DNA from: Heliopora coerulea
Lineage: Eukaryota > Cnidaria > Anthozoa > Scleralcyonacea > Helioporidae
NCBI GenBank assembly: GCA_030142905.1
Contig: JASJOG010000324.1
Span: 125,001 to 189,000 of the forward strand
Direction: 5' to 3'
DNA length: 64,000 bases
Positions 11,152-23,100 of this stretch are shown piece after piece; position 1 is the stretch's first letter, and every line of letters begins with the position of its first letter. Made by a program: the position numbers and the translations under genes. A model generated the notes under the pieces. It did no database searches and was not told the origin of the DNA. It was given only the letters and a program-made list of their open reading frames with translations.

Positions 11152-14100
11152 CTGATGAAATCAGAAGTAAAATAATTCAGTAACTGCCAGTGTTTCATAG
11201 AACGTCATATCAAAACAATGTCAAAAATAGAGTTTTGCACTTCACAAATACTTAACAAGTGCATAATTGCACGAAATTGGTGTAAAGTGGTAATTTTTAC
11301 AAGGAAAGTGGACATTTACACGTTGAGTACATGGGCAGTTAAGGTTCTGAACGAAACAGAGAAAGTTATAAGGTAGCACTCTACCAAAAATAGAAGTTGG
11401 GGAAAGCAGTACTAGTTTTCGCAGTTTCAGTGTCTATCGTCTCGTTCCACCAATTAGAAAAGGTTATTATACTTTTTTCCCTAATTATTACACCTTTTTG
11501 CTGGTTTATATTATGGAAGGGGAATTACACTTTTTCCTAGGTGATTGCATATTTTTGCACTGCAGTCCGGAATTAAGCTCTTCGCAATCAACTGATCACA
11601 TTTCAAAGACATTTTCCCATATATTATTGGAATAATAACGGTAACGTTTCACATAGCGGTACGAGATTACATTCTTGTCTAACTGCTGTTAATCTATTTT
11701 CTTTTCACTTTATTCGAAATGTCAAAAAAAATACTCTACAAACTAAACTGTTTCCGATTCAAACCGATCAAGTAGATTGAACTGCCTTTTTAATGGAAGT
11801 AACTTGCTCACTGATACTTGTTGGACACCAAAACCACTCCGCAGTGGCGTGTCCACTAGGGGGGCACAGGGGGCATGTACCACCCTAAACTAATGCTTTG
11901 CCTACCCATGTGCCCCCCCTATCTGAAGTGTTAGTATGGCAAAGTCCAGAAAAACTTCTGGACCAACTTTCCATTCACAATTGAAGCGTTGGATTAATTG
12001 AAGCTTATCATTCTCAGAAATGTTTTCAAACATGACCCCACATTGCATGGCAATTAAATTTAGAATTAATTTAATAGACCATCCGGTGACTTGATTCGAT
12101 GTTTTCTAAAATATCGTTGGCAATCTGTACGGCAGGCTGCGACAGACTTGAAGGGTGAAACTTTAAAAATCTAACAGATTTAGAATGCTCTATTCAACTA
12201 TGATTCTCGACATCCAACTGCACAAGAAGTTGTGCAGTTACAACGCACCACAATGGCAGACGGTAGGCTGAGGAATCCCGGGAATTCTAAACATTGAGTC
12301 TGAACGTGCAAAGTCCTTCGGTATGGACTAGTTTGTGAAAATGTTCGCAAGACAGCTTAACAATAGAACGATTGAGTCAAAATAATTGAATCATTCACTT
12401 AAAAAATTATGCCCCCTCCTTGACATGAACCTTTGTCCCCCATTAGCCCCCAAAAGTGAAACCCTGGACACGCCACTGCCACTCCGACATTTTCCGTTCC
12501 GTGTTTTAAACGTCTTAACGATGTTACCAAACAATCGAAACGATTAAAAATAGACATTTGCATTCTGATAGCGAACGACTATATCGACAATGTTTATTCA
12601 TGTTCACATAAGTCACTCATTACTCCTTTTTTTCCTCTCACACTTTCTAGTTTTTTAATTTGTTTATGGCCAGAAATGAAGGGAACTCTGCTGGCAAAGT
12701 ATGTGCACTAATTACACCTTTTGCTGTTCATTACCAGAGAATATACTATAATTAATACCAACTTCAAACTCAAGAACGCGAAAATACATTCACTTTGTTG
12801 AATCGACATTCATTTGCACTTTTGTCATTTATCACAGATACGCAATCACTTACATGGAAGGGCATTTAATAGCGCCAACAGACGACCATTAATACCATTC
12901 TACTATACATTAGGGAGAATAAAATTTCAATTACGCAACATATTTTCCAGTCTATAGCAGGGTCGATTTAAGGTTATGTAGAATCTTGTGATGTATTAAA
13001 GATCAGAGAATAAGACTATCAAAATTTGTTAATAAACTGAATTCAGTTGGACAGTTTAAACTTCCTTTTTTTCGTCGATATGTTGAGGACTGTTTTGCCA
13101 TTTCTCACTCTGCTGACCACGTTCTGCTCTCTTGAGCCCTTGTCAGGACTATATGTTTACTCATCGAAATATATTTTCTACTGTGTCAGAGAGTAATTCC
13201 ATTCTTCCTTTCTTGGACGTACCTCTTAGTTGGTCGCCTAAACAGCTTTTCAACCTGTTTGTCGGAAACCTACGTTCCCCTGTTCATTTACGAATTTTGA
13301 TAGTTTGATTCCCTAATCTTTAAAATCCGGTCTCGTTAACCTACTAAATAACCTACTAAACGGTTGTTTTAAAATTTGCTCTTCATACCACATTTTCCCT
13401 GACATGTAGATTTCAAGCTGTTTACGAACTTTAGTTCACAGCACTTTACTAACACACATCAACTTTCACGTCTTGGACAAATATCTTGCGATCCAAGCTT
13501 ACCTACACGTCAGTACTGTACTGCATGAAAGTTTTAATGGCAAACGTGTGAAAGTAGATGTGTGTCAGCAAAGGAGTTAGTTGGTCAGCCGAGTTGGGAT
13601 TCGAGTTAGGATTCCTAAAAACAAAGTAACACATTTGTTATCTAAAAATGTATGCGATTATTTATATGATTGCATCGTACCCGCGTCTGCAGTTAACCCT
13701 ATAACCCTAACCCTAACTCTAATCCTAACCCTAATCTCAACTCGAATCCGAATTTGAATCTTAATTCGAATCTCAACTCAAATCCCAACTTAAATCCCAG
13801 CTCGAATCTCAACTGGAATCCCAACCCGAATCCTTATTTCAATCCTAACTAGGGTTCTTGCCGTCCTCGTTAGCAAAGAACGGTAAACTAAAGCTCATTA
13901 ACAGTTTGAAATAGACACGTTAGGATTCCATATAACCTTAAATCGACTGCATCAGACTTGAAAAATGTCGTGCGTGATCGAAATTTTATTGTCCCTAATG
14001 TATAGCAGAATGGTGTTAATGGTCGGATATTGACACTACTGAATGTTGATTCATGCAAATGGTTGCTTATCGACAGTAAATGTTACTTTTTGTGCAAATA

Positions 14101-17100
14101 TTTTTAAAGCAACTTAACAAAAGCGTAAATGAATGTCGATTGAATAACATGAATTGATTTTTGCATTAATGAGTTTTAGGTTGGCGTTAATGATAGTATA
14201 TTTTCTGGTAATGAACAGCAAAAGATGTACTGGTTTCGAAAGTTCAGTGTAGCAGAACCGGCTGGTCCCACCACATATAAATTTGAATATGTCAAGCGCA
14301 GAAGGAAACAAAACCTTATAATCACGTTCCACACCGCCGACACCTCCAGAGCATTCGAAATCAACTCAGTGAGTTGTCACCTTAGTTTAGCCATATGAAC
14401 CAAAATGCTCTAGTGCACGCCAATAATGACTATGTCTTAATAGCTTTACCACAATATATCGGCCATATAAAACACTGAGTTGGCATAATGCAGTTGGTTA
14501 CTTTTAATTAATCGCAGTGCTGTATTACGTATCTGACGACTAACACCACACGTTTAGATCTATTGTACGAAAGTTGATCTCAGTTATAACGTTTCGTTGA
14601 AGACATTTGAGTCTATTACTGCTCGGCAAAAACTAGCTCTAAATAGCAGTATATTCAAAGTTTGCAAAGATATTTGTCGTCTACATGACCGTCGTAGCTT
14701 TTGTGATTCACGGACACCTGAAAATTCTCTCTGAATGTCATAAAAGCAATACACAGTAAAGTAAGCAACTACACTTTAAAGTCACTTCAGCATTGCCGTT
14801 ATCCTGGATTGAACACACATAGCGATTATATTCAATATTCTTCATAAATACTAGGTTGTGACATTCTTATCCTCACCAAAAGCAACACAATTTGCAAAAC
14901 CGTAAATTTTTATGTATAATAATTTCCTTCAACAATATGCTCCAAGAATTAACAATCATCAATCATCATTAAATATCCGCCCTGAATCAACATATAAGGG
15001 AATAATTCTGGTGCTATCCTCGGATCCCTCAGGGCAAAGGAAATCGTAACGTTGTAGAAGCTTTGATACTCACACTAATACGCCAGAATGAAAAAGAACT
15101 GATGATCTCACCTGGTTTTAAGTTGCGTTCTTCAGCTCTTTCGCCTCGTACACTGCTCCAAATTCTTTGGAAGAATCCGAGTATCCAATTTGGAGATTCT
15201 TGACATTCTGGAAAAAACATACATTCTGCTATTACACACTAACCAGTTCGTTTACGAATTAATCGTTAATCAATGAGCCTCCTTCCCAATAATTTTTCCG
15301 CCTGTAAAATCCGCAGATGAGTTACAGTAACACTATCTGGCGGCCATGCTTGCAGTACTTAAACAAGAAAATTTTATTTACTAGTACTGTATTAGATCTT
15401 CAACACGGCCGCCTCATCTATATCTACTGAATCTCACGGGATTAACTGAAACCCACCAATTGAAAATGAATGCAACAGCAATTAATTTAACTCATAAATT
15501 TCTCTTATTTTAGGAATAACAATAACATAACATAACAATAACATAACATAACATAGCATAACATAGCCCTTTATTAATGTGTCTGGTCGTTCTAGCGCCA
15601 TCGGCATTAATTGGGGACAAGAATTAAAATAAACTGAAATACAAAGATAAATTAAAATACAAGATTATTTACAAAACATTTCTTAAAATTACCTAAAATA
15701 TGTACCTTCGAAATCAAGAATATATAACAACATTTTTTATAACTGCCTAAAATATGCTACCAACTAAAGCTATAGATACATTATACAGCTAAAAATTAAA
15801 AGCTGTTTATGGTGATACAGTAGGACTAAGTTGAACATAAGTTACAGTCTCTCCCACATCCCTCTACAACAGCAGATATGTTCTTTTTGCGTATCATAGT
15901 TCTGAAAATTGATAGAGAATTGATGGTCCTTTCCTTTTTCGTTAGCTTCGCCCATAGCGATGGCCCCAAGTATCTAATGACATGTTTTCCATTTGTAAAT
16001 GTATTGTAACGAAGCAGCCCAAAGTCGGAGTTTCTTAAGTTATATCTTCTATCCCTGTCACAGTTGACTTGGAATAGATCCGTTAAGTACTTCGACGTTA
16101 GTCCATTTTTCACTTTATACATTAAGATAAGTATATCTTGTAGCCTTCTATCATATAATGTAGTTAACTTAGCTTTCTGAAGTAATGTATCGTATGTATC
16201 CGAAGTATTATTAAGCACTGCCCTTACAGCCCTTTCTTGTGGTCTTTCTAGTTTTCGCCAATCGGATTCCGGAGAAAAATGCTACACTAAGTGGCAATAG
16301 ATCAGATGTGGCGTTATAGCTGATTTGTACAGTTGTAATTTTGCACAGGATGGTATAAGATTTTTCAATCAATTCAAAATCTCAACTTGCTTACTGAACC
16401 TATTACATACCTCACTTATGTGAAGACTAAAGTTTAATTTCTCATCAATAATTACACCCAGTATTTTAATCGATCGGGATTGCTCTTGACTTGCAGACTT
16501 GGTTGTTAAGACTTTGTGAAGTCAATCTAGAAATCTGGTTTGTTTACTAGAAGATTAATACACTTTTAGTGCAGTTTTAAGTTCATTTTCTTCGCTAATT
16601 TTCCCTATCTCTGAAGTGAACTACTTAATTTGGAATACTTTGAAGGTTATGTATTCGGCTTTGAAAATTGGAGGTGACCAGGTGGGCTTTTTAGCAACAT
16701 TTATTTACAAAATTAAATTTTAAAGAATCTCGATGGCGTCGGAGACTCCCACTTCGAAACTTTTAATTGTCTTGTTAAACCTCTACTGATATATGGAAGC
16801 AGTATAACTTGGGATAGCTGCAGTGCCGAGTGTCTCACAAGAGTACTAAGGCATCAAAGAAGAGCTGTCAGAATTATTTTAGATCCTGGAAAACGATGTC
16901 GTCTAGTTTACGTTCAATCCCTTCAACTGGTAGTCTTTTACAAATGAGTCGTTTAACGACAAAACAGCTTGAGCTTTTAAACATGTGAATGGGACTTACT
17001 CTACTTGTTGTTGTTTAGAATCGTTGTTAGTAAGGAATTCTGATAGCCATAATAGACATATAAGATACTCAAATTGTAATTTGTAATGCCCGACATATAA

Positions 17101-20100
17101 ATAAACGACAAACTAAAGGAAGCAGAATCTTCGTAGTAACGTACCTTGAATATACGGTCTCTCTGTACTTGGTTCACCAGCTTCATTCGTTGAGCTTCGT
17201 CCCTCTTACAAAACCAAAAGTATCAATTAGTACTTTTCAAGGACAGAAGTCGTCCCTGGAAGCAACCTTTAGTGGTCATACATTAAAATATAGACAATGA
17301 TATAAAAATGGGATGCTGCGTTGGCATTATAAAGCAGCACAAAAAGTTGAAAGGTTGGTAGACTGCTGGTTTACTCTGGTTACCAAGAGTAAAAAAATAA
17401 AGGTCGAATTCGGACCGAAAAATTTTTGTATGTACCTGTTGATTTACTTGCCAACCAGGGTAAGATCGAAAACGCACCCACGCCAATAATCAGGGGTGAT
17501 GATAAGGCGTTTACCCGAATAATAAAAAAAGCATGTTTTCGTACGCGGACTTGCAGGCTGACTTGTCCAGGTCAAAAACAAAGTCGTGATAGAGGCCATT
17601 AATTGCTCTTCGGTTCACATTGTGTTACACAAAAAGTTAAAATACGGCCACAGCAAAACTACAGACGTTTACTGATACTTTAATAAGGAATACTGAGAGC
17701 CAAAACATTCAACACAACCGAAAACAATCGGCTATACAGTCATTTAGACACAATATTGCGACTACGGTAAACTTGTCCCACCTTAGTTTTGTTCATTAAG
17801 TTATTCTAACCATCTTATACTGGCTTGGCTTTATGACTGTTCGACTTCTCGAATATCTCCTGCTATTAGCGTAGTCAAAGGGGAGCAGTTGTCTCCCACT
17901 TTTCGTCCTGACTAGGTCTGTCGGTACAACCAGAACATCTGTCGGTACATTAAGCCTGTCTGTCGCGGATTCCATTTGGGTTTCAATTATCAAATTAAAA
18001 AATTGTTAAATAAGCTCCGGCGAAAGTTAAGTACGGGAAAGACGTCCAATACAAAATGTTCGTAAGGAATTCTGCTTCGTTTTGTTTTGTTTTTTTAACC
18101 GACAAAAATGATAGATCCAGTCAACCTTCAGGACAAAGTGGTTGCGGGAGCGGGGATGGCCTAAAAAGAAGATACGTTGGTATATATCATAGTTGACGTG
18201 ATGTGCACACTTTTGCGAATCATTTTCGAAATTTAATACCATTATACCAGCTACAACTAGCAAAGTAGAAATCATTTATTCCTTTATCGAACTTCAAGTT
18301 TCTCATGCTGTCGGTTTGGTTAAATTTTATTTTTTTCTTAATAATTGTCAGTACATTGCTAACATCTTGTCGGTACATTTGTCTAAAATCTTCTTTGCCC
18401 CCCTAGTTTCAAATTCCTGGCTACGTGACTGGTCGGAGTTCATCATACACTGTAAACAGGACGTGTTAAAAAGCACAACCAGATATGTTAAACACAAAAG
18501 GTGTGTCGTAGTAACACACTGTTTACAATGAAATTTTAAAACACATCTCTATGTGTTAAGTAACACAACGTCGTGTGCTAGAAAACACATCATCTGTGTT
18601 ACGTAGCACAACGATTTACTCTAAGAAACACACTTTGAGGTTACACACCTTTTGCTGTTTCAGATTCAGCACACCTTTTCAATTTGTGGTGGGTTAAATT
18701 GACAAACGTTTAAAAGGAAACACACCTTTTGATGTAGCACACCATTCAAATAAGACAGATTTTCAAATAACATGGTTTTTTAACAACGCACCCATGGTAG
18801 AGGAGGACAGTACATTTTCGAAAGCTGTTCAGCTGATATACTTGTATTGTATTTGTGATATGGTTCTATACTTGTCCTTATGATTCCTAGCCACATGTTT
18901 GTATAACGGGATGTAAACGGGATGTTTGAAGGATGGACATCTTACCATTTGTTAAGCCGTTGAAAGTTATTCTCACCGAACTTTAATAAAGCAGAATTGA
19001 AATTTTAAACGTAAATATGACTATAAGCAGTCTAAATATAAAATAATTTCCAGTTTGGATTTTTGTTTATTTGAGGCCAAATTCTGTGTGGATTTTTTTT
19101 TTATTGCATGTCCTCTTCCAGTTGTAGTCAGGAGGATTTGTCTTTTTGAGAATTTTGAAAACTTATCATTGTTTCTTGGATTCTCGAGAGATGTATTGGA
19201 AGGGTGTGCAAGGGGTTGTTGCGAGCACGTATTTCTAGTATTGTGTTTGTTCAACGAAATTCAGACCTTACCTGATGCTCGAGTCTGTACGTCAGACCAT
19301 CATAACCTACATTTTCTACACGTTTGAACAGGGATAGTACAAGAGAATGCTCAAGCAATAGGCAAATAAACCGATTTCTGTCAATCTTTTCCTCAAGCTT
19401 TAGCTTTAAGGAAATGCTTGACAATTAACTGACTCTGGTGCTCATGCTTCCTATTGTTTTTGTGTGTTTATGTTTGTCTCCTCTTAAAATGCTGGCATTA
19501 TTCCTACACTTATTTCTCTTTTTATGGATATATAAGCTGTTATGTTGCAGTTGTCACTACGGTGGAATTGACATTGAAATAGTGGAATGGCCACCAAGAA
19601 AAACACATTTTTGATATTGATATAGTTTTAATTATGCAGAAAAAATTTTCAGGTTAGATTCCTGAAGTAGATTCCTAAATAGATATATTATCATGTATTC
19701 CTTTTGTGAAATCGAAAGAAACTTAAGGACAGGAAAGAAATATTACTCAACAAGTAAAGCGAAGTCGAAGATATCGGAGACAAATAACACTAAAGCTCTC
19801 AGCAAAGTGCGCCAATATAACCAAGCCTTCAGAATTAGGTCGCGTCAACGTGGAGCCATGGATAGAAATCCAGGAGCTACGAGCATGGGACGTGGAATTG
19901 ATATCAGATAAAATTTGACAAAGCTTGAGTGACGGCGTATATTGCAAACACCATAACTTTGGCTTCAAAAACTGCGTAAAGTTGCTCTAAATGTAAAAAA
20001 TATCGGTACCTCACATATCTATACATTCACATCTGCGACATAAAATGAAGACAAAAAGAATACTTTTGCGACTAAACATATGCTCTTCTTATCGGCACTC

Positions 20101-23100
20101 TGTTTTTTTGTCTAGGTTTTTCTTGAATTCCAGTCTGACAAGCTTCGCTCCCACTTATAACCCCATCTTTATGAAACAGTTCTATGTCCTTAAGCAAAAA
20201 CAAAATTACGCAGAAAATCTAACTGATGTGAGGGAAATAAAAGTGCTCGACTTTTTTGATAAAAGTCCTTATGAAAATACTTACTAAAAATATGAACGTA
20301 TGATATATTGAATAATAATGTCCAAGCCAACATGGGCGCACCAAGCAAACATGGGCGTGAACGTCATGTTGCCTAATTGTTTTTAAATTCATGCACAACA
20401 AAAGGATAGAGAAGCGATTTCATACATCCTGCATTATCTCCGACAATGAGTTGCTCGACGCTCGTCAAAAGATACCGTAAAAGATGGGATTACACCCAAA
20501 AGTAGAGGAATTGGAGAAGAATAGAAGAGGTGCAACTCACAGCATTTCTGACGAAGGGACAAAGAACCTCAGTAGCGAAGGAAAGAAGGCAGGAAGAACA
20601 GCGTAATCACTAGAGAGAAAAGAAGTTACATGGTAAATTCCTTAGAGGCACAAAAGGTACAAGAAGTATTGAGTCATGGCGGTGGATAAGGGAAGGATTT
20701 CAGAGAAGAAAACTGAGGGTTTGATATTTGCTGCGCAAGATCAGGCCCTCAGAACCAAGTGGATGAAGAATATAGATGGTCAAGAGATATGTGAAAAGTG
20801 TAGACTTTGCGGAGAGAGGGATGAATCGATAGCCCACCTGATACTTGAATTCAAAAAAACTTGCTCGAAAGGAATTCCAAGAGCCTCACACTTTTGAAGT
20901 AAGAATTAAGCACCTAGGTTTGTTTCAGAAGGCCAGGTTGATATGGGATGTCAACCACAAGCCGAATAGTGCTATGAAAAATGAGAGGGTGAAGATTCTA
21001 TAAATGAGAAAGCAGATTGGTAGAACAAGGATTAAAGAGTCTGAAAGAAGTAGGGTGGGGTGGGGCCAGATGGGCCAAATTTTAGCTGTTTTTGACTTTG
21101 TGAGAAGATATCTTCCAAACAAATGCTCTTTAAAAGGTAAAAACTGTTTGAAAAGTGCAAATGGCCTTCTGCTAACCAAGTTAAAAAATATCAAAGTCTT
21201 ATGAGCAGTGCTATATGCTGCAGAGGCATTAATACCAGGGCTCTGACTGGCTTTTTTAGTGGAGCAAAATGGGCCAGTCAATCTACATATTAGATAAAGA
21301 GAGGATTTTCAATAAATTACCCAAGTTTTGAAGTTGTGGACTGCATAACTTGGTGTGGAATGGAAATTATATAAATGAAAACCGTTTCTTTAATGAACTT
21401 ATACCCTCATAGTTAAAAATTCACCGTTAGGAGGTACAAAGTTTGAAAAGTTAATGAGAGAAAATAGGAATTTCGATGGAATGAAACACTTTCTGTAACA
21501 TACAGTATATATTATAAAAGCTTCACAGATTTATGTGAAACAAACACATATGTTCAAATTGTTCAAAATGTTTAAGCAGTACATTTGGGGCAGTAGACGT
21601 CATCAGAAAGATCTGTGTTTTTCGGAATACATTTGGGGCAGCAGTATTCGTCACATATTTTGCAAATTGCCCGTTGTTCATTTTTCGTCCCGCTGTACTC
21701 ACGCCACAATCTGTAGCAAACAACACATTTGGTCTCACCCTCAGACTCCTCCTTCTCACTGGCTATTGTGTCTTCTACATCCTGACCAAAATTTAATTTT
21801 GTTTTGGTTTTCTTCTGCGGAATTCAATTTAGTTTTGCAAAAGTTGTATATAAGATAGGAAATAAATGTAGAATTTATTTGATGTTTTGATAATTATGTG
21901 TACATAACAGTCCAGAATGCTTAAAAGCCTTTATATTTTTAAAAGAATTCATGTAGAGTATGATATGTTGCTTAAAATCCATGGTAATCAAAGTTCTATT
22001 CACTGTCCCATTATGACCCACTAGGCAGAAACCTCAAATCTAGGGTGGCCCATTATGCCCCACCTGAGGTGGACTGAATCAAAAATTTAAAATGTAAGGG
22101 GAAAGAAGTGAGAATCACAAATACTGATTTAGATCAAATAATTATGACATCAATTCCATTAGGAAAAGATAAGCTTTACCTCAAAAAGAAATTTTTCGTG
22201 CAAAATTTCCTTTCTTAAATAGTTTTGACAAAGAAAACAAGAAATCTTACCTATCAGTCTACTGTTGTGCAACCTTACTCAACACTTCCTGGAGAAAGAA
22301 TGATGGAGAATTCCTATGGTATATTTCACTTGATAGGATGATGCAATCCATAATGGCGGCATAAGTTATGATATGAAACAGGTTCGGAGAAAATGGAATA
22401 AAATCAGGCTGGTCCATTTTGCCCCACTGATCCATTTTGCCCCACTCCACCCTGTACCAGGAAACAAAAGTCGGAATTGCAACCTATATGTCAATGTCGG
22501 AGAGTAGATGGATTGAAGTATTATGGAAGAGAGAATGCGATAGTGAGTATCATTCAGTAAAACGTGAAGCCGAACAGACGTTAGCATAATATGGAATGAA
22601 GTAACTTTTAACGAAAAAGGAGTTACCATCAACGGAGAGAGTATGACAGCCCCCTGGAGGAGCCTGTTGGATGAAACTGAAGGAAGGATTAATGAAAGGA
22701 ATGAATAATAACAAAAAAGCTGAGTATATTAAGGAGGAAATGCAAAACAATGTCTATCAGAACCAGGATATTTATGTAGTGAATGGTTTAAATGCAATCT
22801 AGACCCTAAAAGGACAGCACTAAAAGTGGAATCGGTATTGTGTACAAAATCGGCATTGTCGACACAATTGTCGACAGTATGATGAGACTGTACAACATCT
22901 CTTGGCAGGATGTACAGTAATAGCAGGGACAGAATATGTGAGGGGACACAACAACGCATTGATGGTGCTTGCCGTACAATGGGGGAAGCAACATGGGATT
23001 ATAGAGGAAGGAACACAGTGGAACCAACAGCAATCGGTAAAAGGGGAGATAATGGAGAATGATAAGTTGAAGTTGATGTGGGATTTTGAATAGAAACTGA

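Noticed and set aside
17796..17993. Minus frame with [13 protein letters not shown] as a retroelement pol tail
   Set aside because: Only a weak resemblance in 65 codons, with no integrase or RT near it.
19261..19345. Candidate exon ending CATCAG|GTAAGG as the missing link between UPA and linker exons
   Set aside because: Every entry in phase 2 meets a stop codon before the donor.
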